Assembly (NCBI RefSeq): GCF_014648815.1
Contig: NZ_BMRV01000009.1
Location: forward strand, 1-64,000
Source: Streptomyces flaveolus
GTDB lineage: Bacteria; Actinomycetota; Actinomycetes; Streptomycetales; Streptomycetaceae
DNA: 64,000 nucleotides
Reading direction: 5' to 3'
This document shows, piece after piece, positions 1-14,728 of the stretch. Position 1 is the first letter of the stretch, and every line of letters starts with the position of its first letter. The notes below the pieces were generated by a model. The model did not search any database, was not told where the DNA came from, and worked only from the letters and a program-made list of their open reading frames with translations. The position numbers were made by a program, and so were the translations under genes.

Positions 1-102
1 GTTAGGGAAACGCCCGGTTACATTCCGAACCCGGAAGCTAAGCCTTTCAGCGCCGATGGTACTGCAGGGGGGACCCTGTGGGAGAGTAGGACGCCGCCGA
101 AC
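1..102 (+). rRNA. rrf: 5S ribosomal RNA, 3' part (5' end outside window)
   Basis: The first ~100 bases carry the conserved 3' two-thirds of a bacterial 5S rRNA: the CCGAACCCGGAAGCTAAG loop region, then CGCCGATGGTACTGCAGG and the closing GCCGCCGAAC helix strand. The 5' strand (about 20 nt) lies upstream of the window, so this is the end of an rrn operon. A strong terminator follows at once. Confidence 0.95.
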
Positions 103-110
103 AATCATTC

Positions 111-156
111 AAAAGGGTTGGACCCCGAACTTCGGTTCCGGGTCCAACCCTTTTTT
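111..156 (+). terminator. Rho-independent terminator of the rrn operon
   Basis: A perfect 15-bp stem (AAAAGGGTTGGACCC at 111-125 against 140-154) is extended through one C-C mismatch by GAAC/GTTC around a TTCG tetraloop, and is followed by a T run (151-156). It sits about 10 nt after the 5S rRNA and is the strongest intrinsic terminator in the window. Confidence 0.95.
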
Positions 157-202
157 GTTGTGCGTCACTTGACGTTCACGTGGCGCGACCAGCATCGTCG
201 GC

Positions 203-880
203 ATGAGTACTGCTGCCATGCTCAGGGCCGCCGGCGTAGGCGTCGGTGACGAGGTCGTCGTGGCCGCCTTCGGGAACGCGGAGGTCGCTGAACACGTGGC
301 CCTCATCGGCGCGTTGCCGGTGTTCGCCGACATAGATCCGGCGACGTACTGCCTGGACACGTCCGCCGTGGAGGCGGCGCTGACACCCCGGACCGCGGCC
401 GTCGTCGCCGTACACCGCTTCGGGCGGCCGGCGGACATGGCTCGGCTGCACGAGGTCGGGCAGCGGTACGGGCTGCTCGTCCTGGAGCAGGGGGAGTCCG
501 ACGGGCCGTACGACGACATAGCGCAGCGCAGGGAGCGGGCGGCCTACCTCGACGGGAAGTTGAAGGGCGTGCGCACCCCCGACGGAGGCGACGGGCACAC
601 CTACCAGCAGTACGTGGTGCGGGTGCCGGGCAACGGCCGGCCCGACCGGGACGCATTCGCCCGGGCCGTGCGGGTCAGGGGAGTCGACTGCCGGGTGCCG
701 GTGCAGACACCTGTGCACCGGCTGCCCGGGTTCCGGCGTTGCGTGTCCTTGCCGGAGACGGAGCGGGCCGCCGACGAGACCCTCGCGCTGCCGGTGGACG
801 CCTCGCTGACGAAGCGGGACATGCAGCGGATCGTGTCCGCCTGCAATGCACTGGGCGGGCTGCTGCAACCCGCGCACTGA
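203..880 (+). CDS. Truncated DegT/DnrJ/EryC1/StrS-type aminotransferase-like protein, probably not a transaminase
   Basis: The 225-aa product resembles PLP-dependent sugar aminotransferases (fold type I, VioA/ArnB-like). The N-terminal part has GVGVGDEVVVAAF, the PVFADIDPATYCLD motif and TAAVVAVHRFGRPADM. The C-terminal part has HTYQQYVVRV, RLPGFRR and LPETERAADETLALPV, all typical of the family's small domain. About 150 residues are missing between LLVLEQGE (around residue 97) and the C-terminal part, including the SFH..K segment with the PLP-binding lysine (full enzymes are about 370-400 aa). It is therefore probably catalytically dead or repurposed. No Shine-Dalgarno is visible; a -10-like CAGCAT (190-195), with TTGACG at 169-174, lies 7 nt before the ATG, so the mRNA may be leaderless. 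It stands alone between rRNA and tRNA genes. Confidence 0.7.
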   Translation: MSTAAMLRAAGVGVGDEVVVAAFGNAEVAEHVALIGALPVFADIDPATYCLDTSAVEAALTPRTAAVVAVHRFGRPADMARLHEVGQRYGLLVLEQGESDGPYDDIAQRRERAAYLDGKLKGVRTPDGGDGHTYQQYVVRVPGNGRPDRDAFARAVRVRGVDCRVPVQTPVHRLPGFRRCVSLPETERAADETLALPVDASLTKRDMQRIVSACNALGGLLQPAH

Positions 881-888
881 AAGCCGTG

Positions 889-918
889 TTGGGAGCACCC
901 GTCTGTTCGGGGTATGAT
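889..918 (+). promoter_or_regulatory. Probable promoter of tRNA-Thr
   Basis: TTGGGA (889-894), an 18-nt spacer and TATGAT (913-918) form a vegetative-type promoter about 40 nt before the mature tRNA 5' end, with no competing gene downstream. Confidence 0.6.
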
Positions 919-958
919 CTATTCCGTTGCCGCGGGGGAAACCTCGAAAAGGCGACAG

Positions 959-1034
959 GCCCCTATAGCTCAGTCGGTAGAGCGTCTCCATGGTAAGGAG
1001 AAGGTCAACGGTTCGATTCCGTTTGGGGGCTCCA
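959..1034 (+). tRNA. tRNA-Thr (anticodon GGT)
   Basis: A full cloverleaf can be drawn: acceptor GCCCCTA/TGGGGGC, D stem GCTC/GAGC, anticodon stem TCTCC/GGAGA with loop ATGGTAA (anticodon GGT, reads ACC/ACU), T stem AACGG/CCGTT with TTCGATT loop, then T and an encoded CCA (1032-1034). It is a single-gene unit with its own promoter and terminator. Confidence 0.95.
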
Positions 1035-1039
1035 CAGCA

Positions 1040-1070
1040 GAAAGGCCCCGCCCATCGGGCGGGGCCTTTC
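1040..1070. terminator. Hairpin terminator after tRNA-Thr
   Basis: A perfect 14-bp stem GAAAGGCCCCGCCC (1040-1053) / GGGCGGGGCCTTTC (1057-1070) with a 3-nt loop. It can work in both directions, ending the tRNA transcript and the osaC transcript arriving from the other strand. Confidence 0.85.
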
Positions 1071-1090
1071 GCATGCCCTGGTCCGGTGTG

Positions 1091-3842
1091 TCAGTCCGCG
1101 TGCGGCTCCGGCACCCGCATCGCCAGGATGGCCATGTCGTCGGACGGCGCGTCCGACGCGAAGCGCTCCACGGCGCGCATGATGCGGGCCGCCACCGCGC
1201 CCGCCGTCAGGCCCGTGCAGGTGGTCAGGACGTCGGCGAGGCCGTCGTCACCCAGCATGCGCGTGCCCTCGCGGCGCTCCGTGACGCCGTCCGTGACGCA
1301 GAGCATCCAGGGTGACCGTCTGCTCGTAGAGCTCCAGGTCCTCCAGGACGCCGAGCAGCGGCTGCGGTTCGGCAGCCGGTTCCACCGTGCCGTCCTGGCG
1401 CAGGCGCAGGGGAAGGGGATGGCCGGCGCAGACGACCTTCAGCTCGGCGCTGCCGTCCTCCTGCGGGCGCATCTCGCCGTAAAGGAGGGTGAGGAAGCGG
1501 CTGCGGGCGCCCTCGTCGAGGATGGCGGAGTTGAGGCGCTCCAGCACCGCTGGCCCGCTCAGTCCCTCGCGGGCCAGCAGGCGCAGGGCGTGCCGGGCCA
1601 GGCCCGTGACCGCCGCCGCGTTCGGGCCCGTACCGCAGACGTCGCCGATGGCGAAGCCGTAGGCGCCGTCGCTGATGGGGAAGAGGTCGTAGAAGTCGCC
1701 GCCGACCTCGTTGCCCTCGCCGGCCGCGCGGTAGATGACCTCGACCTCGACGCCGTCGATCAGGGGGAGCTCCGGCGGCAGCAGGCTGCGCTGGAGGGAC
1801 TGGCTGATGGCCGTGCGCTCCGAGTACAGGCGGGCGTTGTCCAGGGCCAGGGCGGCTCGGCGGGACAGGTCCTCGGCGAGTTCCAGGATCTCCTGGCGGA
1901 AGTGCTCGTCGGTGGGCTTGCCGAGGGTCAGCATGCCGATGACGCGGTTGCGGGCGACCAGGGGCAGGACGACGGTCTCGCCGCCGACGGCGGAGGCCGT
2001 GGCCAGCGTCGGGCCGATGCCGGAGCTGACCTTCTGGGTGGGGCCGCCGCTCAGGCCGAGGCTGCGCATGGAGCTGCGCAGCGCCGCCTGGTGCGCGACC
2101 TCCGCGGGAGCCGTCCAGACGCGGGCGCCCGGGGTGGGCACCGGGTCGGGCGGGTCGATCTTGGAGAGCAGGGACTTGATGCCGTCGATCAGTTCCTCGT
2201 CCTCGTGCAGGACGTACGACAGGTACGGGTCCGAGGCCTGGTCGGCGATCGTGTAGACGGCGCACCAGGTGGCCAGGGTCGGGACCGTCATCTGTGCCAT
2301 GAGGGCCAGGGTCTGGTCACGGTCCAGGGTGCCGGCGAGGAGGTCGGAGGCCTCGACGAGGAAGCTGAGCGAGCCGCGGCGCAGCCGCTCCAGCTCGCCC
2401 AGGCGGGCCGACTCGACGGCGAGGGCGATGCGGTCGGCGGCGAACTGGAGACGCAGGGCCTCCTCGTTGGAGTACCGGCCGGCGGATTCGGCCGCGACGC
2501 CGAGGGAGCCGGTGAGGCGGCCCTCGACCTTGAGGGGGACGGTGACGACCGAGCGCATGCCGGTGCCGTTCAGCAGCGGGACGGCACCGGGGACCACGGC
2601 GAGGTCGTCGTGGACGGCGGGCATGCGCGCGGAGCCGTAGCGGCCGGGGCCCGCCTCGACGGGGACGCGGGCGAAGCGCTGGCGGGCGGAGGGCAGGCCG
2701 GTGGAGGCGCGGACCTCCAGCTCCGTCTCGTCGTCGGTGGCTAGCAGCAGGAAGGCGGCGTCGGCGTCCAGCATGTCGCGGGCGCGTTCGACCGTGCGCT
2801 GGAGGAGGCCGTCGAGGTCGTCCGGGGCGGGGGAGCCGATGAACACCTCGAAGGGGTCGGTGCTCTGGCCGTCGGAGGAGCCGCCGGAGTCGGAGGCGGG
2901 CACGCGCAGCGGTGTCTGCAGCACGGCGCGCTCGTCGTCCCGCACGAGGAGGCAGACCGTGGAGGGTTCCCCACCGGCGTCACGGACGCGCAGGTGGGAG
3001 GCGTAGACCGGGGTGACGCGGCCGTTGGCGCCCCTTATGCCGTAGCTGCCCTCCCAGCGGGAGAGCTGGAGTGCCTCGACGATGCCGGTGCTGGTGCCCG
3101 GGGTGTGCGGCCAGGCGGCGAGGTCGGTCAGCGGCTTGCCGGTGACCTGCTCGGCCGGGTAGCCGAAGAGCTCCTCGGCGTCCTCGTTCCAGGCGGTGAT
3201 GGCGCCGGTGCGGTCGATCTGGACGACGGCGACACGGACGCGGCCGTCGGCGACGGGCAGCAGCTCGGCCGGGAGGGCCGGGCCCGCGGAACGGGTACCG
3301 ACCGCGCGTGCGGGCAAGTCCAGCTGGAACCAGACGTTCTTGTGCGTGGGTGTGTACTCGACGCCCCAGTGGCCGGCGAGGGCCGCGCAGAGCTGGAGGC
3401 CGCGTCCGCCCTCGCGGTCGGGGCTGCCCATGTTGACGGCCGAGCCCTGGATCGGCACCTCGCGCTCGGGGTAGCGGTCGCCCACCTCGATGCGCACGCC
3501 GTCGTCACTGCGCAGGCACACCACGTCGGCGGCGGTGCCGGCGTGCACGACGGCGTTGGTCACCAGTTCGCTGGTGAGCACCACGGCGTCGTCGACGATG
3601 TCGGCATGGCCCCAGCCCTGGAGGGTGTCGCGGACGAAGGAACGTGCGCTCGCCACCGATCGTCCGACGGGCTCGAAACTGGCGGCCGCGCGCGCGGTGA
3701 TCACAGAACTCCTCGACCCTCTCTCCACGTCCACGTGCACGTGCACGGCCTCATGGCCGACCGGCTCGTGCCGCTGCTGCGGCAGGCCGTCCGTCGGCCC
3801 GTGATCCGGGGGCTGCTCCCCCGGGATCAGTCCGGTGGTCAT
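1091..3842 (-). CDS. osaC: OsaC-like multidomain regulator (RsbW-type kinase, PAS, GAF, PP2C); 3' end frameshifted
   Basis: Divergent partner of osaA/osaB. In S. coelicolor OsaC is needed to bring SigB activity back down after osmotic stress. Order of domains from the 3842 start: RsbW-like HATPase (about 47-160, with LTSELVTNAVVHAG and EGGRGLQLCAALAG), PAS (about 180-290), two GAF-like segments (about 330-480 and 500-670) and a PP2C/SpoIIE phosphatase (from about 683, with EVGGDFYDLF and GDVCGTGPNAA). The frame reading from 3842 stops at 1248 after a nonsense tail. The true C-terminus (LCVTDGVTERREG ... SDDMAILAMRV) continues in another frame from about 1306 to 1091. Family spacing suggests about 11 nt (two more than a multiple of three) are missing near 1300-1312, removing the segment around a PGDV-like turn. 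As written, the phosphatase loses its last metal-binding aspartates. Start 3842 has GGAGGGG 11 nt upstream; GTG 3704 with AGGAG, right before the ATPase domain, is an alternative. Confidence 0.85.
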
Positions 3843-4234
3843 GTGTCCGGCCGCCCCTCCGTGCCCGCTCGTCTCGTGCCACCGCCCAGGCCGGACAGAA
3901 CCGGCATGGCTGGACAGCCGCATGCAAGGTTACTTACCTTCGCCGCCCCCGCGGATGCCGGTCTGCAGTGTTTCCGCCCAGAGGGTGTGCGGACGATGTG
4001 CGAAGCTGCCGAACTGTTATGGCCTGGTTCGGCCGGGGTGAAACACTGGGCAGGCTTCCTGTGTGCGTCCGGGCAGGCCGAATGCCGAGCGGGCTCCATG
4101 GGCAGCAGCCCTGGCAGTGGCCCGGCCAGCCGGGCCGGAGCACGCGGCGGCACAGGAAGCGCGCGGCAGTAACCGGTCACCGTGAGGTGCGCCGGGCACA
4201 AGCAGTAACGGTCGACCCCTGCGGGAGGGACACA
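3843..4234. promoter_or_regulatory. osaC/osaA divergent intergenic region with near-palindrome at 3926-3940
   Basis: This 392-nt stretch separates divergent osaC and osaA and must hold both promoters. No gene is recognised in it. The clearest element is AAGGTTACTTACCTT (3926-3940), a near-perfect palindrome and one of the few AT-rich spots here. It lies about 85 nt upstream of the osaC start and could be an operator or promoter element. I could not assign a sigma factor with confidence. Confidence 0.4.
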
Positions 4235-9709
<5,475 letters not shown>

Positions 9710-10034
9710 GCGGCACGTCCGGGCGGCAGTGTGCGAACGTGGTGTCCGTGGGTGTGGCGTGGCACTTCGGCGTTCACGCGGAGTTGCTGACTCAGTGTGC
9801 TCGAAGTCGTGTAGAAGTACGGGATTCGGGGAACCTTCTGGTCTCCCGCCGCGTTTGTGCTACGTACACAGTGACATCGCGGTGACAGGGTGTGGCGACA
9901 GGCGGGGTGCGGCTACGATGACCGGCACAAGGACGGGCGACGCAAGGGAGTCGCCCCCTGGGGCGGCGCCCGCCGGTGCTGCCCCAAGTCCTGCGGACAG
10001 GGGAGGCCCCACGCCGGGGCGAGGAGGGCGGGCC
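9710..10034 (+). promoter_or_regulatory. osaA-osaB intergenic leader (325 nt), no gene seen
   Basis: The open frame of osaB runs back through this stretch, but its translation is low-complexity and the good ribosome site lies at its end (GAGGAGG at 10021-10027). The length suggests that osaB has its own promoter and a long leader. A small palindrome (TGTG CTACGTA CACA, about 9856-9870) and TACGAT (9914-9919) are the only candidate elements; neither has a convincing -35 partner. Confidence 0.35.
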
Positions 10035-10709
10035 ATGGTGCAGAAGGCCAAGATCCTCCTGGTCGATGACCGGCCGGAGAATCTGCTGGCGCTGGAGGCG
10101 ATCCTCTCGGCGCTCGATCAGACGCTGGTGCGGGCATCGTCCGGGGAGGAAGCGCTCAAAGCACTGCTCACGGATGACTTCGCGGTCATTCTGCTGGACG
10201 TCCAGATGCCGGGCATGGACGGTTTCGAGACAGCCGCGCACATCAAGCGGCGGGAGCGGACCCGGGACATCCCGATCATCTTCCTCACCGCGATCAACCA
10301 CGGGCCGCACCACACCTTCCGCGGGTACGCGGCCGGTGCGGTGGACTACATCTCCAAGCCGTTCGACCCGTGGGTGCTGCGCGCGAAGGTCTCCGTCTTC
10401 GTCGAGCTCTACATGAAGAACTGCCAGCTGCGCGAGCAGGCGGCACTGCTGCGCCTGCAGTTGGAGGGCGGCGGCAAGTCCGCCGGTGTCGAGACCAAGG
10501 AGCCGGCGGGACTGCTCGCCGAGCTGTCGGCGCGGCTGGCGGCCGTCGAGGAGCAGGCCGAAGCGCTCTCCAAGCAGCTCGGTGACGAGTCGACCGACGC
10601 GGCGGCGGTGGCGACCGCGGCCCATCTGGAGCGCAAGCTCACGGGCCTGCGCCGAGCCCTGGACGCCCTCGAACCGGGTTCCTCCGGAGGCCAGGCCGCG
10701 GTGAACTGA
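10035..10709 (+). CDS. osaB: OsaB, response regulator without DNA-binding domain
   Basis: 224 aa. Residues about 5-125 form a CheY-like receiver with D11/D12, phospho-acceptor D55 (ILLDVQMPGMDG), T in FLTAINH and K in SKPFDP. The rest (about 130-220) is a charged, Leu/Glu-rich coiled coil with no HTH, so output is probably by protein-protein contact. OsaB is the partner of OsaA in S. coelicolor osmoadaptation. ATG 10035 follows GGAGG with a 7-nt gap. The candidate start further upstream would only add low-complexity sequence. Confidence 0.92.
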   Translation: MVQKAKILLVDDRPENLLALEAILSALDQTLVRASSGEEALKALLTDDFAVILLDVQMPGMDGFETAAHIKRRERTRDIPIIFLTAINHGPHHTFRGYAAGAVDYISKPFDPWVLRAKVSVFVELYMKNCQLREQAALLRLQLEGGGKSAGVETKEPAGLLAELSARLAAVEEQAEALSKQLGDESTDAAAVATAAHLERKLTGLRRALDALEPGSSGGQAAVN

Positions 10710-10850
10710 GGCTGTCGGTGGGGCGGTCCGTGAAGGCATGTCAGCGTCCGTACCCACCGCGTCAGTTCCGGACTCGCGCGCGGACGACACGAACGGGTGA
10801 AGCGGTAGGCACGCGTGTCGACCGCCGCCTCCACCGGTAACCTCACACCT

Positions 10851-13592
10851 ATGGCCTCACGTCCCTCCGCAGCCAAGAAGCAGCCCGCCAAGAAGGCGGC
10901 GGCTCCCGCGAAGGCTCCGGCGAGGAAGGCCGCCGCGAAAAAGGCACCCGCGAAGAAGGCGCCCGCCCGGAAGGCCGCGGCGAAGAAGCCCGCGCCCGCC
11001 CCGGTGCCCAGCCCCACGGGCGGCGTCTACCGGCTCGTCCGGGCCCTCTGGCTCGGCATCGCGCACGCCGTCGGCGCCGTCTTCCGCGGCATAGGCCAGG
11101 GCGCGAAAAACCTCGACCCGGCGCACCGCAAGGACGGCGTCGCGCTGCTGCTGCTCGGCATGGCGCTGATCGTCGCCGCCGGTACCTGGGCCGACCTGAA
11201 GGGCCCCGTCGGCGACCTCGTCGAGATCCTGGTGACCGGAGCCTTCGGCCGGCTCGACCTGCTCGTGCCGATCCTGCTCGGCGCCGTCGCCGTGCGTCTG
11301 ATCCGGCATCCGGAGAAGCCCGAGGCCAACGGCCGGATCGTGATCGGCCTGTCCGCCCTGGTCGTCGGCGTGCTCGGCCAGGTGCACATCGCCTGCGGCT
11401 CACCGGCCCGCAGCGCCGGCATGCAGGCCATAAGGGACGCCGGCGGCCTGATCGGCTGGGGCGCGGCGACCCCGCTGTCGTACACGATGACCGACGTACT
11501 CGCCGTGCCGCTGCTCGTGCTGCTCACCGTCTTCGGGCTGCTGGTCGTCACGGCCACCCCCGTCAACGCCATCCCGCAGCGGCTGCGGTTGCTCGGCGAG
11601 CGGCTGGGGCTCGTCCGCGACCTGGAAACGGACCGGTTCAGCGACGACGACGAGCGGTACGACGACCAGTGGCGCGAGTCGCTGCCCGCGCGTCCCCGCA
11701 GGCGCGGGGGACCGCCCGCCGAGCCGTACGACCCCGACGGTGTCGAGCAGGAGGCGCTCGCCCGCCGCCGCGGGCGGCCCCGCCGGTCCGCCGTTCCGCA
11801 GCCCGACGCGAACCGGCCGATGGACGCCGTGGACGTCGCCGCCGCGGCCGCCGCCGCGCTCGACGGTGCCGTCCTGCACGGGATGCCACCGTCCCCGCTG
11901 GTCGCCGACCTCACCCAGGGCGTGAGCACGGGGGAGCGCGAGCCGACGACACCGACGCCCACGCCGGTCCCGGCCGCGCGCCCGCAGCCCGGGAAGCTCA
12001 AGAAGGACCCGACCGGGCAGGACCCGGCCAAGGTGGAGGTCCCCGACCTCACCAAGACCCCGCTGCCGCAGGAGCGGGAGCTGCCGCCGCGTGCCGAGCA
12101 GCTCCAGCTCTCCGGTGACATCACCTACTCCCTGCCGGCCCTCGACCTCCTCACGCGCGGCGGCCCCGGTAAGTCGCGCAGCGCCGCCAACGACGCCATC
12201 GTGGCCTCGCTCACCACGGTCTTCACCGAGTTCAAGGTCGACGCGGCCGTCACCGGCTTCACCCGCGGCCCGACGGTCACGCGGTACGAGGTCGAGCTCG
12301 GGCCCGCCGTGAAGGTGGAGCGGATCACCGCGCTGACCAAGAACATCGCGTACGCCGTCGCCAGCCCCGACGTGCGGATCATCAGCCCGATCCCCGGCAA
12401 GTCCGCGGTCGGCATCGAGATCCCCAACACCGACCGGGAGATGGTCAATCTCGGCGACGTGCTGCGGCTCGCGGAGTCCGCCGAGGACGACGACCCGATG
12501 CTGGTCGCCTTCGGCAAGGACGTCGAGGGCGGTTACGTCATGCACTCCCTGGCGAAGATGCCGCACATGCTGGTCGCCGGCGCCACCGGATCCGGCAAGT
12601 CGTCCTGCATCAACTGCCTGATCACCTCGATCATGATGCGGGCGACCCCGGAGGACGTCCGGATGATCCTGGTCGACCCCAAGCGCGTCGAGCTGACCGC
12701 GTACGAGGGCATCCCGCACCTGATCACGCCGATCATCACCAACCCGAAGCGGGCCGCCGAGGCGCTCCAGTGGGTGGTGCGCGAGATGGACCTGCGCTAC
12801 GACGACCTCGCGGCCTACGGCTACCGGCACATCGACGACTTCAACCGTGCCGTGCGCGAGGGCAAGGTCAAGCCGCCCGAGGGCAGCGAGCGCGAGCTCC
12901 AGCCCTATCCGTACCTGCTGGTGATCGTCGACGAGCTGGCCGACCTGATGATGGTTGCTCCCCGGGACGTCGAGGACGCCATCGTGCGCATCACGCAGCT
13001 CGCGCGTGCGGCCGGCATCCACCTGGTCCTCGCCACACAGCGGCCGTCGGTGGACGTCGTCACCGGTCTGATCAAGGCGAACGTGCCCTCCCGGCTGGCC
13101 TTCGCCACCTCCTCGCTGGCGGACTCGCGGGTCATCCTCGACCAGCCCGGCGCGGAGAAGCTGATCGGCAAGGGCGACGGCCTCTTCCTGCCGATGGGCG
13201 CGAACAAGCCGACCCGTATGCAGGGCGCGTTCGTGACCGAGGAGGAGGTCGCGGTCGTCGTCCAGCACTGCAAGGACCAGATGGCGCCCGTCTTCCGGGA
13301 CGACGTCGTCGTCGGCACCAAGCAGAAGAAGGAGATCGACGAGGACATCGGCGACGACCTCGACCTGCTGTGCCAGGCGGCCGAGCTGGTCGTCTCCACC
13401 CAGTTCGGATCGACCTCCATGCTCCAGCGCAAGCTGCGCGTCGGCTTCGCCAAGGCCGGACGCCTGATGGACCTCATGGAGTCGCGGAACATCGTCGGAC
13501 CGAGCGAGGGTTCGAAGGCTCGTGACGTTCTTGTGAAGGCTGACGAGCTGGACGGCGTGCTCGCGGTGATCCGGGGGGAGTCTGAGGGGTAG
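10851..13592 (+). CDS. ftsK: DNA translocase FtsK/SpoIIIE
   Basis: 913 aa. FtsK pumps chromosomal DNA at division septa; in Streptomyces it clears DNA from sporulation septa. The N-terminus is a Lys/Ala/Pro-rich tract (residues 1-55), then about four membrane helices (about 95-260), a variable linker, the alpha-beta motor with Walker A GATGSGKS (577-584) and Walker B LLVIVDELADLMM, and a C-terminal winged helix (LLCQAAELVVSTQFGSTSMLQRKLRVG). ATG 10851 has no Shine-Dalgarno; TAACCT (10838-10843), 7 nt before it and with TGTCGA 16 nt further up, suggests a leaderless mRNA. GTG 10815 is an alternative start adding 12 residues. Confidence 0.95.
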   Translation: MASRPSAAKKQPAKKAAAPAKAPARKAAAKKAPAKKAPARKAAAKKPAPAPVPSPTGGVYRLVRALWLGIAHAVGAVFRGIGQGAKNLDPAHRKDGVALLLLGMALIVAAGTWADLKGPVGDLVEILVTGAFGRLDLLVPILLGAVAVRLIRHPEKPEANGRIVIGLSALVVGVLGQVHIACGSPARSAGMQAIRDAGGLIGWGAATPLSYTMTDVLAVPLLVLLTVFGLLVVTATPVNAIPQRLRLLGERLGLVRDLETDRFSDDDERYDDQWRESLPARPRRRGGPPAEPYDPDGVEQEALARRRGRPRRSAVPQPDANRPMDAVDVAAAAAAALDGAVLHGMPPSPLVADLTQGVSTGEREPTTPTPTPVPAARPQPGKLKKDPTGQDPAKVEVPDLTKTPLPQERELPPRAEQLQLSGDITYSLPALDLLTRGGPGKSRSAANDAIVASLTTVFTEFKVDAAVTGFTRGPTVTRYEVELGPAVKVERITALTKNIAYAVASPDVRIISPIPGKSAVGIEIPNTDREMVNLGDVLRLAESAEDDDPMLVAFGKDVEGGYVMHSLAKMPHMLVAGATGSGKSSCINCLITSIMMRATPEDVRMILVDPKRVELTAYEGIPHLITPIITNPKRAAEALQWVVREMDLRYDDLAAYGYRHIDDFNRAVREGKVKPPEGSERELQPYPYLLVIVDELADLMMVAPRDVEDAIVRITQLARAAGIHLVLATQRPSVDVVTGLIKANVPSRLAFATSSLADSRVILDQPGAEKLIGKGDGLFLPMGANKPTRMQGAFVTEEEVAVVVQHCKDQMAPVFRDDVVVGTKQKKEIDEDIGDDLDLLCQAAELVVSTQFGSTSMLQRKLRVGFAKAGRLMDLMESRNIVGPSEGSKARDVLVKADELDGVLAVIRGESEG

Positions 13593-13730
13593 GGAACGGT
13601 ACGCGCGGATCACCTCGCGTGGCGGATCGGGACGGCCGACCGGCCGATCGTGACTCACCCGTTAGGGATCATTGAGCAACCGTTTCCCCATGGCGTACGT
13701 CAAGTTGAGGGAAGCGACAAAGAGGTACAC

Positions 13731-13762
13731 CGCCATCGGGACACGAAGCCATACCGATGGCG
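13731..13762. repeat. Inverted repeat between ftsK and the RodZ-like gene
   Basis: CGCCATCGG (13731-13739) and CCGATGGCG (13754-13762) form a 9-bp stem with a 14-nt loop, about 20 nt upstream of the candidate promoter of the next gene. It may end ftsK transcription or serve as an operator. GGCGTAC recurs at 13692 and 13759. Confidence 0.4.
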
Positions 13763-13781
13763 TACAAGTCCCGCCGTCCGG

Positions 13782-13812
13782 TTGCCCCACCCGTTTGTAC
13801 CCCCCCTAGACT
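13782..13812 (+). promoter_or_regulatory. Candidate promoter of the RodZ-like gene
   Basis: TTGCCC (13782-13787), a 19-nt spacer and TAGACT (13807-13812), about 42 nt before the GTG start, which is itself preceded by GAAAGG (13842-13847). Confidence 0.45.
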
Positions 13813-13854
13813 GAACGTCCAGCACAGGCGGCTAAACGCTCGAAAGGCGCCCCC

Positions 13855-14706
13855 GTGTCCATCGGCAACTCCCCTGAAGACGAGCGTCCGATCGAAGGCG
13901 TGTCCGAAGACATCTCTGAGGAAGCCCGCCCCTCTGTCGGCCGTGCCCTGCAACAGGCGCGCATCGCCGCCGGGTTGACCGTCGACGACATCAGCAGCGC
14001 CACCCGCGTCCGTATCGCCATCGTGCACGCCATCGAGGCGGACGACTTCGCGCCGTGCGGCGGCGACGTCTACGCCCGCGGCCACATCAGGACCCTGGCC
14101 AAGGCCGTCCGGCTCGACCCGGCCGAGCTGCTCGCGCAGTACGACGCCGATCACGGCGGACGCCCGGCCCCGACCCCCGCCGCGCCCCTGTTCGAGGCGG
14201 AACGCATCCGCCCGGAACGGCGCGGACCCAACTGGACCGCGGCGATGGTCGCCGCGATCGTCGCCGTGATCGGCTTCGTCGGCTTCACCTTCGTCAAGGG
14301 CGGCGACGACGGCGGCTCCGAGGCGAGCGTCGCCGAGGGGGCCCAGCCGACGGCCGGCGGGTCCGCCTCCCCGAGCGCCAAGCCGAAGAAGCCGGCCGAC
14401 CCGAAGCCGGACCCGTCCGAGAGCGCGATCGCCGCCGCGCCCCACGACAAGGTGACCGTCAAGGTCAGCGCCGACGAGGGCCGCAGCTGGATCTCCGCCC
14501 ACGACCACAACGGCCGGCAGCTGTTCGACGGCCTGCTCAAGCAGGGTGACTCCAAGACCTTCCAGGACAACGAGAAGATCAAGCTGGTCCTCGGCGACGC
14601 CGGCGCGATCCAGCTGTACGTGAACGGCAAGAAGATCGAGGACGACTTCCAGCCCGGCTCCGTGCAGCGCCTGACGTACACGAAGGGCGACCCGCAGGTC
14701 GGATAA
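13855..14706 (+). CDS. RodZ-like membrane protein (HTH_25, one TM helix, DUF4115)
   Basis: 283 aa. Residues about 27-100 hold a Cro/XRE-like HTH of the HTH_25 type (VGRALQQARIAAGLTVDDIS ... GHIRTLAKAV). A single membrane helix (about 125-143, AMVAAIVAVIGFVGFTF), a Ser/Pro/Lys linker and a C-terminal DUF4115 domain (VKVSADEGRSWISAHD ... IQLYVNGKKIEDDFQPG) follow. This is the RodZ layout: a cytoplasmic HTH that contacts cytoskeletal proteins and an extracytoplasmic beta domain. It lies directly after ftsK and before rimO, as in other Streptomyces. GTG 13855 has GAAAGG 7 nt upstream. Confidence 0.85.
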   Translation: MSIGNSPEDERPIEGVSEDISEEARPSVGRALQQARIAAGLTVDDISSATRVRIAIVHAIEADDFAPCGGDVYARGHIRTLAKAVRLDPAELLAQYDADHGGRPAPTPAAPLFEAERIRPERRGPNWTAAMVAAIVAVIGFVGFTFVKGGDDGGSEASVAEGAQPTAGGSASPSAKPKKPADPKPDPSESAIAAAPHDKVTVKVSADEGRSWISAHDHNGRQLFDGLLKQGDSKTFQDNEKIKLVLGDAGAIQLYVNGKKIEDDFQPGSVQRLTYTKGDPQVG

Positions 14707-14728
14707 ACGGACCGACGGGACGAGTCGC

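Noticed and set aside
990..2744. 584-codon open frame antisense to osaC, starting inside tRNA-Thr
   Set aside because: Shadow of osaC; starts in a tRNA gene and is Gly/Ala/Arg-rich without domains.
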